Shown: positions 25,973 through 35,431, numbered from the stretch's first letter. The stretch: DNA of 64,000 bases from Candidatus Eiseniibacteriota bacterium (GCA_030622115.1 JAUXGN010000010.1:1-64000), one strand, 5' to 3'. Numbers and translations are program-made. Notes: generated by a model from the sequence alone, not told the origin.

Positions 25973-27976
25973 CTATCCCTTGTCCTCATCCAACACGGTG
26001 CCATCGTCCATCGCGTCCCTCTTCATGACGCGCAGCCGCCTGAGCATCGCGCCGATATCGCGGAAGCCCCCGATCGAGAACCAGATCATCACGAAGATCG
26101 AGATGGCCACCTGTATGTAGAAGTAGACCTTCCAGAAACTCGCCCAGCGCTCATCTGAGACATCGTGATGCAGATTGTAGACCGTGCCGACAATGAAGAT
26201 CGTTATCCAGATCGCCGTCTGAGCGTAGGTCGCGACGTAGATTATCTTGTCACCGCGCGTGAACTCCTTCCCTATCCCCAGCATCTTCCATCCCCTGGAC
26301 GGCAGAGCGTCCACGATCTCCATCTCCCCCACGACAGCGTACTTCCCGCGATGAAGGGCGCGGTCGAGATCGCGCGGCGGGGTCCGGCCCAGCAGCGACA
26401 CGAGTACGTAGATGAGCGCCGATGCGCCCATCGCAACAGCCCAGTACTGCTGGCCGTTGATGTTGTAGAACCAATGGCCGAGCGTCCACCACATCTCGCC
26501 GATCCGCGAAGTGAGCTCGGGCGCGCTCTCGAAGATCTCCGCCGGGAGACGATGAATGAGAATCCCACCCACAGCGATCCCCGAACCCGTGATGAGCGCA
26601 CCCCACGCGGCCGGCGCCGTTCCGCGACGCCAGTAGAGGCCTCCTATAATTACGGCGCCCGATCCACCCGCGAAGATCGCCCCAGTGATCGCAAAGAAGA
26701 GGAAGATGTACTCGCTCTGCTGGAAGAGCAGACTGAAAAAGAAGATGAAGACGGCGACACCCAGAATGGAAAGCCTCAGCGCGAGGATGTGCTGGGAAGG
26801 CGTGAACGGCTTCTTGCGAAACGGCATCACCACGTCCTGGATGAAGATGCTCCCCCAGGAATGGAGATACGTGTCGTGAGTGCTTATGAAGGCCGCGAGC
26901 ATGACGGCTGCGAACGCACCCATGAGCCCGACGGGCAGGAGCATCGTCAGCACGATGGGGCCTCTCAGCTGATTCTGGACCGCATCACTTCCAGCCCCGG
27001 CAATGATTCCCTCAACATTCGTCGCGATCGTTGAGAAGTCCGGGTGGTGCATCACCGTGTAGATGATGATGGGCACGAACAGAATGAAGAGGCCCTGCGG
27101 AAAGACCTTCCAGTTGCCGAGAACGCTGGCCATCTTGGCCTCGTGCGCACTCTTCGCCGAGCTGTTGTAGGCCTGGGTCCCCTGCCAGGACAAGACTCCG
27201 TAGATGACACCGACAACACCTATCAGGAAGTACCAGAGATTGAAGTCCTCGATGTGGCTCGTCTTGAACGGATTGATGAGCGACGCTTGTTCCGGCGCCA
27301 TCGACAGGGCTTCCATCACCTGGGTCCAGTCGACGTGCGAGTAGAGGTAGAGCACGATGACGATGAAGATGACGTTGACGAAGATACCCTGCGCGAAATC
27401 GGTAATGATCACCGCTACCTGTCCGCCCGAGAAGACAAAGAAGAGGGCGATTCCCAGAAGAACCAGCATCACGACCGGGTAGATCGGCACAGTCAGCCCA
27501 AGAATCGCAAGCTCGGGCGGGAGCCCGCAGAAATAGATGAAGAACCTGGCGCCGACCGCCGGGAAGATGCCAAAATTGATGAGGCCGGAAAAGAACGCAA
27601 TGAGGCCGGCGAAGATGCGGAATCTCCTGCTGTACCGCACCTCGAAGAACTGCGCCAGCGTCAGCGCCCGCGTCTGGCGGAATCGATAGACTACCCATCC
27701 GGAGACAGTAATGATCAGGGTGACGACGCTCATCGTGAGCCCCCACCACGTCAGCGAGAATCCGGCGACGTAGTTCATCTCCATGAGTCCCACGATCGTG
27801 ATGGCGCCGAGACCGGCGATTCCGCCCGCGATGCTGATCGCGTACCTACCGGCCGTGCGCCCTGCGCAGAGGAAATCGGCCACGCTCCTCATGTGCGTCC
27901 GGCTCAGAAGAACGCCGAACACCATCACACCGAGAACAGCGAGCACTATTCCCCAATCGATCAGCGCCATGTTCAT
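25973..27976 (-). CDS. Sodium:solute symporter family transporter
   Basis: The 667-residue inner-membrane protein has about 14-15 hydrophobic segments. SSS-family features: LSRTHMRSVADFLCAGRTAGRYAISIAGG near the N-terminus, RYSRRFRIFAGLIAFFSG, and AAFISTHDTYLHSWGSIFIQDV in the sodium-site helix. A long C-terminal extension (about 520-667) with additional segments resembles the subgroup found with glycan genes. Substrate is unknown; context suggests a mannoside or other sugar. ATG 27976 overlaps the stop of the CBM9-like gene (ATGA), and 10 nt follow before the GH130 remnant. Confidence 0.92.
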   Translation of the reverse strand: MNMALIDWGIVLAVLGVMVFGVLLSRTHMRSVADFLCAGRTAGRYAISIAGGIAGLGAITIVGLMEMNYVAGFSLTWWGLTMSVVTLIITVSGWVVYRFRQTRALTLAQFFEVRYSRRFRIFAGLIAFFSGLINFGIFPAVGARFFIYFCGLPPELAILGLTVPIYPVVMLVLLGIALFFVFSGGQVAVIITDFAQGIFVNVIFIVIVLYLYSHVDWTQVMEALSMAPEQASLINPFKTSHIEDFNLWYFLIGVVGVIYGVLSWQGTQAYNSSAKSAHEAKMASVLGNWKVFPQGLFILFVPIIIYTVMHHPDFSTIATNVEGIIAGAGSDAVQNQLRGPIVLTMLLPVGLMGAFAAVMLAAFISTHDTYLHSWGSIFIQDVVMPFRKKPFTPSQHILALRLSILGVAVFIFFFSLLFQQSEYIFLFFAITGAIFAGGSGAVIIGGLYWRRGTAPAAWGALITGSGIAVGGILIHRLPAEIFESAPELTSRIGEMWWTLGHWFYNINGQQYWAVAMGASALIYVLVSLLGRTPPRDLDRALHRGKYAVVGEMEIVDALPSRGWKMLGIGKEFTRGDKIIYVATYAQTAIWITIFIVGTVYNLHHDVSDERWASFWKVYFYIQVAISIFVMIWFSIGGFRDIGAMLRRLRVMKRDAMDDGTVLDEDKG

Positions 27977-29091
27977 TTCGAGATCCTCAGGTGACCGTCC
28001 TGGGTGAGCGACACGGTCTTGCCGTTGGAGGCGGTAACCGTGGCCTCGAACATGCGGGGAGTCACAGCGATGACGGGCGGCCAGCTCACACCGTCAACGG
28101 GAGCTTCTACGAGACCGAGTTCGTTGACATCGTCAGCAAAGCGCCCGTGTCTCCTGAAGTACGTCCTCTGGGCATAATAGAGCTTCATCAGGGCGAGCTT
28201 GGCCTCGTCCTCAGAGTGGCGGAAGTACCTGTCCCATCCTTCACCCGGCTTGAGGTCCGAGAACTGCACGAATCCCCACATCTCCGGATAGTGCATCGCT
28301 ATCAAGCCCTGAGGAGACCAGACCCAGTTGTCCTCGGGCAGGGCCTTCCCCGTCTCGGGATCCGTGAGCTTCACATACTTGCCGTCCAAGACCTCGGTGC
28401 GCCACTCGACGCGCGAGAAGTTGAATCGCCACTGCTCGCCGGGCCGCGGTACCGTTGCCTTGTGAGCGCACTCCTCGAGGACGTGCCACGGGATGGCTAT
28501 CTCCACCGACCACCCGGCATCCACATCACCGGGCTCGTTCAACGTGCCGTCCACGTGCACACCGGTCAGAAGCCCCGTGATGTCCCACGAATCGATGGCG
28601 AGGCCATCATCACGGTAGGGCTTCGTCAGAAGAAGATCCCACTCGGTGCCAAGCGCATTGATCTCAAGCTCGTAGTACTCGTGCGTGTCCCCGTCGGGAT
28701 CGATGAACACTTCGAAGTCATTGTCGTGGAAGATGACCGAATCGCGCTCCCGAAGCGTGCCCCACACGTCGGGCTCTTCCATCTTCGCTCCGACATACAG
28801 GTAGTCATCGTCCCAGAGCATCGCGACCCTGGTGGAGAATCGTGGAGACACCTTCGCATCTCCCTCTATGTCCACGAACTCATCCGTCCAGGTCGTTGCG
28901 TGCCAGTCCTCCTCATCTAACCTCCCGTCGATGACGGGGGCCGAGGCGGCCATGTAGCAGATGTAGGTCTCGGGAAGACGGTCCAGAGCGGGGGCGGGAA
29001 ATGTGTACTCATCTTCTGATGCTGCTGCGGAATGTGGACAGAGGAACGCGAGCGTCGCTACAAGTACCGGAACTGGCAATCTGCAAGTCAT
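27973..29091 (-). CDS. Secreted carbohydrate-binding family 9-like protein
   Basis: The 372-residue protein has a signal peptide (1-24, ending HSAAA). The CBM9-like fold follows: APVIDGRLDEEDWHATTW, RVAMLWDDDYLYVGAKMEEPDVW, DNDFEVFIDPDGDTHEYYELEINALG, and GWSVEIAIPWHVLEE. Sequence after 230 (WRFNFSRVEWR, WVWSPQGLIAMHYPEMWGFVQF) is also typical of these proteins. It presumably binds glycans in the periplasm or at the surface. First gene of the mannoside cluster and translationally coupled to the symporter; it may be cotranscribed with the barrel gene 38 nt upstream. Confidence 0.9.
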   Translation of the reverse strand: MTCRLPVPVLVATLAFLCPHSAAASEDEYTFPAPALDRLPETYICYMAASAPVIDGRLDEEDWHATTWTDEFVDIEGDAKVSPRFSTRVAMLWDDDYLYVGAKMEEPDVWGTLRERDSVIFHDNDFEVFIDPDGDTHEYYELEINALGTEWDLLLTKPYRDDGLAIDSWDITGLLTGVHVDGTLNEPGDVDAGWSVEIAIPWHVLEECAHKATVPRPGEQWRFNFSRVEWRTEVLDGKYVKLTDPETGKALPEDNWVWSPQGLIAMHYPEMWGFVQFSDLKPGEGWDRYFRHSEDEAKLALMKLYYAQRTYFRRHGRFADDVNELGLVEAPVDGVSWPPVIAVTPRMFEATVTASNGKTVSLTQDGHLRISK

Positions 29092-29129
29092 GTTAGGCTC
29101 CGTGGTCTCTGCGCGGCAACGTCACCGCA

Positions 29130-30407
29130 TCAGTAGTAGAAGTTGATCTGGACCAGCGTGCTCGCAGGCGCGGCGCCGTACTCGCTCTTGAGCGCCATGC
29201 CGTCCGGCAGTGCCCCGTACGGGAAGTAGGCTGAAGCGAGCAGGCTCACGTTATCGGAAAAGGACCACGTGCTGGAGGGATTGACGACACCTGAGCCGTC
29301 CGGGCCGACCATCCACGAGCAACTCGCGGACAGCGTGCCGCCGAGGCCGTAGATTGCCTGAAGAGCCACGGCGTGCTTGCCAAGGATCTGCACGTCTCCG
29401 CGCATGTACCGTTCGAAAACACCCGGGTTCAGCAGGTGAGCATCCAGGTCCTCGATCCTGTCCACTCCGAACCCGGAGTAGTGATACTCGCTCATCAGAT
29501 AGAGCCCGTCGCCAAGATCGAAGCTGTACGACCCTCCGAACACTGCCTTGACAACGCGATCCTCAGAGCCCAGATCACCGCCTCCGGGATACGCACCCGG
29601 CACCTGAAAGACGGCGAACTCACCATGAACCTCGGTACCGAACACGGGAAGCGATGCGGTCACAGCGTAGAGATAGTCCTCGTAGCGTTTGCCGAAGATA
29701 ATCTCACCATCGATGTCACCCACGTATGCGTTCACACGACCTACGAACGACGATGCATCAAGGGACTCACCCAGAGCTGCCACCACGTCTACCGAGATGA
29801 GATCAGTGAGCGGGACGGTGGCGCGGACGGCATCGATTCCGCGCCTCCACTCGCGGTCGCTCTCAAGCGGAGAGAATGGGGCGAAGATATCAACGGCCCC
29901 GAAGAGAACGCCTCTCCCCCAACCGACCGCCTGCCGTCCGATCGTGACTTGGGCGCTACCGAGCGACACGGCCGCATAGATCCGGTCAAGCTCATGCCTG
30001 TAGGAAAACGACTCGCCGATCTCCACGAGCGGTTCATCGATTTGCCGGATCCTGTACGGAGCATCTCCGCCGTTCATGAACACCCACATCCCACCTGCAA
30101 CCCCGGCATCCTCGGAGATCAGGCGCGCCCTCTGCTCATATGCAACGCCGACGCCCAGCCACTTGGCAGGGCGCGCCCTGAGCGCCGCCCTCAGGCGCCA
30201 GAGCGACGTGGAACTCCATCGCTCCGGGTAGAGCAAGGGCTCGTCCGGTGCGTGGGACAGGAGCGTGGTCCATTTGATGGACGTGTCGAGATCGCAGTAG
30301 CGGTCGCCCGCTTCGCTCGACCAGAGTTCGAGCGCTCCCGCGGTCGATGGCGAGGCCAGCACAGCCGCGGCGACGGCAAGCCCCAGGATAATCCCTCTGA
30401 GAGTCAA
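29130..30407 (-). CDS. Outer-membrane beta-barrel protein of the Lol-like export cassette
   Basis: The 425-residue protein starts at TTG 30407 with GGGAG upstream, overlapping the ATPase stop by 4 nt. Signal peptide 1-25 (ending TAGA). The mature part alternates short amphipathic strands with turns, contains GRQAVGWGRGVLFGAVDIFAPFSP (a pattern seen in DUF1302-type barrels) and ends in aromatic LVQINFYY, as expected for an outer-membrane barrel C-terminus. Placed after LolA-like, permease and ATPase genes, it could be the exit or acceptor of the exported lipid or lipoprotein. No precise family name is claimed. Confidence 0.75.
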   Translation of the reverse strand: MTLRGIILGLAVAAAVLASPSTAGALELWSSEAGDRYCDLDTSIKWTTLLSHAPDEPLLYPERWSSTSLWRLRAALRARPAKWLGVGVAYEQRARLISEDAGVAGGMWVFMNGGDAPYRIRQIDEPLVEIGESFSYRHELDRIYAAVSLGSAQVTIGRQAVGWGRGVLFGAVDIFAPFSPLESDREWRRGIDAVRATVPLTDLISVDVVAALGESLDASSFVGRVNAYVGDIDGEIIFGKRYEDYLYAVTASLPVFGTEVHGEFAVFQVPGAYPGGGDLGSEDRVVKAVFGGSYSFDLGDGLYLMSEYHYSGFGVDRIEDLDAHLLNPGVFERYMRGDVQILGKHAVALQAIYGLGGTLSASCSWMVGPDGSGVVNPSSTWSFSDNVSLLASAYFPYGALPDGMALKSEYGAAPASTLVQINFYY

Positions 30408-31120
30408 TTGGCACTCCCGGCCGCGTCACCCGCGTTTTTGATCTTGTCACTCACAACTCTGCCGTCCAGGAGAGTTACAATACGGGTGGCGTGCGCCATC
30501 ACGAGCGGATCGTGGGTTGAGAAGACAAACGTCATGCCGTGCTTGTCCCTGAGCTCTCTCATCATTACGAGCAGCGCCTCTGAGTTCTCACTGTCCAGGT
30601 TCGCCGTCGGTTCGTCTGCCAAAACCAGCCGAGGTCGCGATACAATCGCGCGGGCGACAGCAACGCGTTGCTGCTGTCCTCCCGACATTTCGTTGGGACG
30701 CCGATTCGCGAGTTCCCCAAGCGAGAGATCCTCCAGTGTGGACATCGCCCGCTCGTGCCTACCACCGTCGACGCCCTGAAGCTCAAGAACGAATTTCACA
30801 TTCTCGAGAGCTGTCAGCACGGGGATCAGGTTGTATGCCTGAAAGACAAACCCGAGCGAAGTGAGGCGAAGCTCCGCGCGCTCTTTCCGACTCATGGCCA
30901 TCAGGTCGTGACCAAATATGCTGATATCCCCGCTCGAAGCGACATCAAGCGCGCCGATGAGATTCAGGAGTGTCGTCTTGCCGCTTCCGCTCGGGCCGAC
31001 GATGGCGAGGAAGTCGCCCTCGTGAATGGCCAGATCGAGCCCTCTCAGAGCATTGACGGTGATCTTCCCATTGTGGAAGTCCTTCGTGACGCTTCTCACG
31101 TCCACGAGGTTCGTGTTCAT
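30404..31120 (-). CDS. LolD/MacB-type ABC transporter ATP-binding protein
   Basis: The 238-residue ATPase starts at ATG 31120, with GGGAGG 7 nt upstream; the longer in-frame start at 31243 has no family support. Walker A GPSGSGKTTLLNLIGALD, Q-loop FVFQAYNLIPVLTALENV, signature EMSGGQQQRVAVARA, Walker B LVLADEPTANLDS and H-loop FSTHDP are all present. The sequence pattern is that of LolD/MacB ATPases, which power FtsX-type (type VII) permeases. It follows two such permeases by 2 nt and precedes the barrel gene. Confidence 0.93.
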   Translation of the reverse strand: MNTNLVDVRSVTKDFHNGKITVNALRGLDLAIHEGDFLAIVGPSGSGKTTLLNLIGALDVASSGDISIFGHDLMAMSRKERAELRLTSLGFVFQAYNLIPVLTALENVKFVLELQGVDGGRHERAMSTLEDLSLGELANRRPNEMSGGQQQRVAVARAIVSRPRLVLADEPTANLDSENSEALLVMMRELRDKHGMTFVFSTHDPLVMAHATRIVTLLDGRVVSDKIKNAGDAAGSAN

Positions 31121-31122
31121 CG

Positions 31123-32364
31123 TTACGCCTCCCTGAGACTGAGTGCGGAAGTCGGATTCGTGCGAAGGGCGTACCATGCGGGATAGAGCCCCGCCACAAG
31201 CGTCGAGAAGAGCGCAATCCCGAATGCCAGCGGGATGAGCCACATGCCCATGTCGGCATACACGATGGGGTCGAAGAGCACACCCTCCGTGACAAAATCT
31301 CCCCCCATCATGTCGGCGAAGTTGTATCCCTTTGTGGCGGCCGGATAGATGAAGGGAAGACCTATGACCAGTCCGGCGGCGCCGCCAAGCACACCCATCC
31401 CCAATGCCTCGATCAGGATCAGACGAACGATCTGACCTCCCTTCATGCCGAGGGCAATGAGAACGGCGAATTCACGTTTTCGCTCGAGTATGGCGGTGAG
31501 CTGCGCGCTGGCGACACCAAGCACAGCCACGACGATGACGACACCGACAAGGATATTCATGAAGACCGCGTCGCTTCCCATGTCTCCGCCCTGCGAAGGA
31601 ATGACGACCTTCCAGGATACCACGGGGTCGGGACCCTCCAGAAGCTCCCCCAGTCGGACCGTCAGCGCATCGATGTATGAAATGTCATCGAAGACGATCG
31701 TGATCTCCCCGACCCCCGGGTATCCGGTCAGCCGCTCCATCTCTGCGAGTGTCACGTGGCAGATGGTGGAGTCGATTGTGCGACTTCCGGTACTGATGAT
31801 GCCGATGATGCGAAGCATGGCGTACCTCATCTCACCACCCGCACCGGCGATCGTAATGAAGAGATCGTCGTCCACTTCCACTTCGAGGCGCTCGGCGATG
31901 GCCATTCCTATGACGATGGCTCCCTCATCCTCGCGCTCGAGATAGCGCCCCTTGCTCAGCACTCTGATCAGACGGCTTACGTTCTTCTCGCTCGTCGGGT
32001 CGACACCCAGCATCTCCACACCCGCTACACGTGTCCCGAAGGCCAGAAGCGCCGTGGTCCTCGAATGCGGCGCCGTGAACTTGACTCCGGCCATACCGTT
32101 GGCGATATCGAGATCCCGCTCCCAGTCCTCCAGGCGAAGATCGCTGTCACGGGTCTTGTCCCACGTCGCCGGGGCAATCCTCGCATGCCCGAAGCCGCTC
32201 TCCGAGATCCCTCTTATCCTCATCTCGGCCCCGCCTCGCGTGAATGCGGTCATGTACAGGACTATGCTGCAACCGACACCGACGCCGATGATGGACATGA
32301 GTGTCCGGCGCGGATTCCTGCCGAGCGTGCGGAGCGCGAACTTGGCGAGGAGCGTATCTCTCAT
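31123..32364 (-). CDS. FtsX/MacB-type ABC transporter permease (second of pair)
   Basis: The 413-residue protein starts at ATG 32364, overlapping the preceding permease stop (ATGA). One N-terminal membrane segment follows RTLGRNPRRTLMSIIGVGVGC; a large periplasmic MacB_PCD-like domain comes next (about 45-270). Three C-terminal segments carry ILERKREFAVLIALGMKGGQI and LVAGLYPAWYALRTNPTSALS, the FtsX signature ending. It extracts substrate from the inner membrane by mechanotransmission. It pairs with the permease upstream as a heterodimer. Confidence 0.92.
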   Translation of the reverse strand: MRDTLLAKFALRTLGRNPRRTLMSIIGVGVGCSIVLYMTAFTRGGAEMRIRGISESGFGHARIAPATWDKTRDSDLRLEDWERDLDIANGMAGVKFTAPHSRTTALLAFGTRVAGVEMLGVDPTSEKNVSRLIRVLSKGRYLEREDEGAIVIGMAIAERLEVEVDDDLFITIAGAGGEMRYAMLRIIGIISTGSRTIDSTICHVTLAEMERLTGYPGVGEITIVFDDISYIDALTVRLGELLEGPDPVVSWKVVIPSQGGDMGSDAVFMNILVGVVIVVAVLGVASAQLTAILERKREFAVLIALGMKGGQIVRLILIEALGMGVLGGAAGLVIGLPFIYPAATKGYNFADMMGGDFVTEGVLFDPIVYADMGMWLIPLAFGIALFSTLVAGLYPAWYALRTNPTSALSLREA

Positions 32365-33599
32365 GACCTCATCGCCTCCACGGGCCGCAGACGGACTATG
32401 CGCATGATAGGCCAAACGACGGCCATGAGTGAGGTGGCCAGTATCGCAGAGACAGCGATCACGATGTCCTTGGCGTAGATTCTGGGATAGATGAGAAGTG
32501 AGAACTGCATCCCCTGGAAGGCAACCTCGTACTCATCACTGCCCCCGAGAGCAGCGTAGTTGAGCCCCGACTCAGATGTAGCAGCGACGAATACGACGCC
32601 GGCGGCTGTGCCGATCGCGACTCCGAGCAGTCCGAGGATGGCCGCCTCGATGGCGATCATCACCGAGAGCCGGCTGGGACTGCATCCCAGCGAGAGCAGC
32701 ATGCCGAACTCGTGTGTCCGCTCGAATGTCGACATGAGCATCGTGTTGGCAACGCTCGCCGCGGCCGCTATAAAGACGACGATCAGGACGATGTAGGCGA
32801 ACCAATCCACCATGGTCGCCATGGTGACTACGAACGGCGCCAGCTCATCCCACGAGAGGATCTCCAGATCGGCAAGCGACGGCAGCTGCGAGAGGCGAAC
32901 GACTGTCTCATCGATCAGTTCCCTGTCGCTCGTGTGTATGACGATCTCGTGCGCCCGGCCGGGCATCATGAGAAGCTCCTGCGCATCGTCGAGCGACATC
33001 ACGATGCCGAGTCCGTGGATGATCTCAACCGCGGACCACATAACATCCTGAACGATGTACAGGTCACTGGCAATCGAGCCGTCGGTATCCTGCCCGATAA
33101 CGGCGATCTCCATGCCCGGCTTCAGATCGTGCCGCTCGGCGAATCCGGCCCCGACCATGACCCTGTGCTCCCCAAGAAGCTCTCCCATGCCATCCACAGG
33201 AAGAAGACCGGCCTTGTGGGACTCCGTTACCGGATCCACGCCGACAACAACACCCATGAAGCCGTCCTCTGTGAGGGCGGCCATGACAGGCGCATAGATG
33301 CGCGCCGATGCGTTCGTAACGTTAGGATCACTTCGTATGTCCGCGAGCAAAGCATCAATATCATCAAGGGTGAGATCCATCGAACGATCATCTCGCCAGT
33401 CGTATGCGTGCACCTGCGCGTGCCCGAGCATGGGCCCCGTGGCCGAGTTGAAGAACTGCTCGCCGTACCCGTGCATGAGGGCAGATGTCCCGAGGAACGC
33501 GAACTGCCCGATGGCGATGGCGCCGGCAACCAGCAGTGTGCGCTTGAGGTTGCGACCCAGATTGCGCCAGGCTATTCGGAATGTGCTGACGGACACCAT
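32361..33599 (-). CDS. FtsX/MacB-type ABC transporter permease (first of pair)
   Basis: The 412-residue paralogue of the downstream permease begins VSVSTFRIAWRNLGRNLKRTLLVAGAI from ATG 33599. It shows the same topology: one N-terminal segment, a periplasmic domain (about 40-265), then three segments containing FERTHEFGMLLSLGCSPSRLSVMI and PIMRIVRLRPVEAMRS. Two different permeases, an ATPase and a LolA-like carrier parallel LolCDE-LolA. Sequence upstream of 33599 in the same frame has no family character and overlaps the LolA-like gene only slightly. Confidence 0.92.
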   Translation of the reverse strand: MVSVSTFRIAWRNLGRNLKRTLLVAGAIAIGQFAFLGTSALMHGYGEQFFNSATGPMLGHAQVHAYDWRDDRSMDLTLDDIDALLADIRSDPNVTNASARIYAPVMAALTEDGFMGVVVGVDPVTESHKAGLLPVDGMGELLGEHRVMVGAGFAERHDLKPGMEIAVIGQDTDGSIASDLYIVQDVMWSAVEIIHGLGIVMSLDDAQELLMMPGRAHEIVIHTSDRELIDETVVRLSQLPSLADLEILSWDELAPFVVTMATMVDWFAYIVLIVVFIAAAASVANTMLMSTFERTHEFGMLLSLGCSPSRLSVMIAIEAAILGLLGVAIGTAAGVVFVAATSESGLNYAALGGSDEYEVAFQGMQFSLLIYPRIYAKDIVIAVSAILATSLMAVVWPIMRIVRLRPVEAMRS

Positions 33600-33651
33600 G
33601 CCGTTTCCCCACCACTCTCGATAGGAGAGCGCTCGCCTCAACCGCTCCGCT

Positions 33652-34509
33652 CTAGCGCTTGCGCTCGAGGTACGCCAGACTGAACATGCCCTCGTCCAGA
33701 TCGACATCAAACTCGATACTAAGATAGCGGAACTCGGTGCTTCTTCCCTCTTCCCTCTCGGGGATCACGCGCATCACAGTAGGAACCAGGCGGCCTCCGA
33801 TCCGCTTCACATCCTCAAGGATCATCGTCCGGGAGAGCCGGTCCTTCCTGTCGAAGAACTGCAGTCTGGCGGGAAGACCGTTATCCGAGAAGACCACCTC
33901 GATGCGATTCCACAGGCCCGGTACATCAGGGAGAGCGTCAAGCCTCACCTTCCAGCCGGGTGGATCGTCCGAGCGACCGATGAGTTCAGCCGCGTAGTCA
34001 TCCAGGTACGAGGATTCCCGCACCAAATCATCGTTCGTCATGTCGCTCCCCATCCACGAGCCCATCATCATCGATGGAGGGACGCGGATGACCCGGGAGA
34101 TCTTCGGCAGGTAGTTCCAGAGGTTGTTTCCCACCTTGAGTGTCGCTGTGCCGGCATCTCGCACGGGCGTCTCGATCACAATGAGCGCCTTCTCCTCTCC
34201 CTTGCTCCAGGAGCGCATGCGCATGGTCCGTGTTTTTCCCGGCCTCACGATCGTGATCTCGCTCAACGCCACAGTTCCCGGTGAGTCGTAGAGGTCATCG
34301 AAGCCTCGGAGAAGCTGTGCGACGTCGGGAGCGGTGTAGCCGGGAGGCACGATCGGCGAGGAATCACCCCCGCCGGACTCATCCTCCGTGGCATGCCCCT
34401 GTGAAGCGATCGAGTCGTCACAGACCGCCGGGACAGAGAGCAGAATCAGCACGGCTGCGGCAAGCATCGCGGTCATGATGTGAGCGACACGTCTCCTGGG
34501 TGCGGTCAT
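33652..34509 (-). CDS. LolA-like outer membrane lipoprotein-sorting protein
   Basis: The 285-residue protein has a signal peptide (about 1-30, ending VPAVC). A low-complexity Ser/Gly/Glu segment is followed by a LolA-like half-barrel: VALSEITIVRPGKTRTMRMRSW, EKALIVIETP, NNLWNYLPKISRVIRVPPSMM and SDMTNDDLVRESSYLDDY, characteristic of the PF17131 outer membrane lipoprotein-sorting group. It would ferry a lipid or lipoprotein from the two permeases to the outer membrane. ATG 34509 (6 nt from GAGGAG) is preferred over 34512. Confidence 0.9.
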   Translation of the reverse strand: MTAPRRRVAHIMTAMLAAAVLILLSVPAVCDDSIASQGHATEDESGGGDSSPIVPPGYTAPDVAQLLRGFDDLYDSPGTVALSEITIVRPGKTRTMRMRSWSKGEEKALIVIETPVRDAGTATLKVGNNLWNYLPKISRVIRVPPSMMMGSWMGSDMTNDDLVRESSYLDDYAAELIGRSDDPPGWKVRLDALPDVPGLWNRIEVVFSDNGLPARLQFFDRKDRLSRTMILEDVKRIGGRLVPTVMRVIPEREEGRSTEFRYLSIEFDVDLDEGMFSLAYLERKR

Positions 34510-34534
34510 CATAGACTCCTCTGTTCTTCGGCGA

Positions 34535-34888
34535 TCAGTTCCTGGTCCTGGGTCCCAGAAACGACGAGGCGCACCAGCTGAACAGTGTTACGACGATCGC
34601 CCCCAAGAGCGCCGCGCCGAACCCCGCCAGCATGAAGCCGGGCAGGATCAACGCTACGAGACCCAGCATTGCAGCGTTGATGACGAAGAGGAAGAGCCCA
34701 AGTGTAACGACTGTCAGCGGCAGAGTGAGGAACACCACAATGGGTTTGACCACTGCATTGACAAGACCAAGCAGAAAGGCGGCCAGCAGGATGGTGCCGA
34801 AGCCGTAAATGACCACGCCCGGCACGATCATCATCGCTATCCACAGACCGACCATGCTGATGAGGAGTCGGGCAAGGAACCGTGACAT
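34535..34888 (-). CDS. Phage holin family 4-like small membrane protein
   Basis: The 117-residue protein is almost entirely hydrophobic, with four membrane segments and the family pattern AAFLLGLVNAVVKPIVVFLTLPLTVVTLGLFLFVINAAML. Despite the name, this family (PF04020) is chromosomal and of unknown function, with no phage genes nearby. ATG 34888 lies 8 nt after GGAGG. It sits between the flavin reductase-like gene (its frame start 34903 abuts that stop) and the LolA-like gene. Confidence 0.88.
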   Translation of the reverse strand: MSRFLARLLISMVGLWIAMMIVPGVVIYGFGTILLAAFLLGLVNAVVKPIVVFLTLPLTVVTLGLFLFVINAAMLGLVALILPGFMLAGFGAALLGAIVVTLFSWCASSFLGPRTRN

Positions 34889-34903
34889 GCTGATATCCTC
34901 CAA

Positions 34904-35431
34904 TCAGATACTCCACTCGAGGTTCCCGAAGGCAGCAACTATCTCACCGAAGTAGATGCGGTGGTAGTCCCCTTCGGGGTAACTCCCATCGATACTCGGG
35001 TCCAGGAAATGCGCCGGTTCAAGATCGTCCCAGTAGATCTTCCGACACTCGAGTATCAGCTCTGCTTCATCGAACCCCGGAGCTGCGATCAGCGTCGATG
35101 CGATCGGAGTGAGTGCGGCGTCCGCGATCTTGTCGCCGTCTCGCCCGGACGTGGCGCCGAGAAGCTTGAGCGCTTCCCTGGCGGACCCGGGAAAGGCACA
35201 GAGCGTGAATGTGTCATACCGCTCGATGAACTCGTACGTATAGCGCGTCGGGCGCACGACGACCTGCGCGAACGGGCGGTTCCACATTGCGCCGATGCTG
35301 CCCCAACCCACGGTCATGGTGTTGAAATCGCCCGCGCCGAAATCTCCGGAGGTCAGCAGGAGCCACTGGTCGAGCCACAGGTGGCTGGGGCGGGTCAGGA
35401 GTCTATCTACCGGTATCTCGTCTCTGTCCAT
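34904..35431 (-). CDS. Flavin reductase-like domain protein
   Basis: The 175-residue protein starts at ATG 35431 (GGAGG upstream). The pattern WLLLTSGDFGAGDFNTMTVGWGSIGAMWNRP followed by VVVRPTRYTYEFIE and FTLCAFPGSAREALKLLGATSG fits the FMN-binding split-barrel flavin reductase family. GW/NTMTVGWG corresponds to the FMN-contact strand. Substrate is unknown; it may be a flavin reductase or an FMN-binding oxidoreductase. It lies about 130 nt downstream of the S9 peptidase. Confidence 0.88.
   Translation of the reverse strand: MDRDEIPVDRLLTRPSHLWLDQWLLLTSGDFGAGDFNTMTVGWGSIGAMWNRPFAQVVVRPTRYTYEFIERYDTFTLCAFPGSAREALKLLGATSGRDGDKIADAALTPIASTLIAAPGFDEAELILECRKIYWDDLEPAHFLDPSIDGSYPEGDYHRIYFGEIVAAFGNLEWSI

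Noticed and set aside
34535-34888. Prophage, because of a phage-holin-family gene
   Set aside because: PF04020-type proteins are common chromosomal membrane proteins, and no other phage gene is present.
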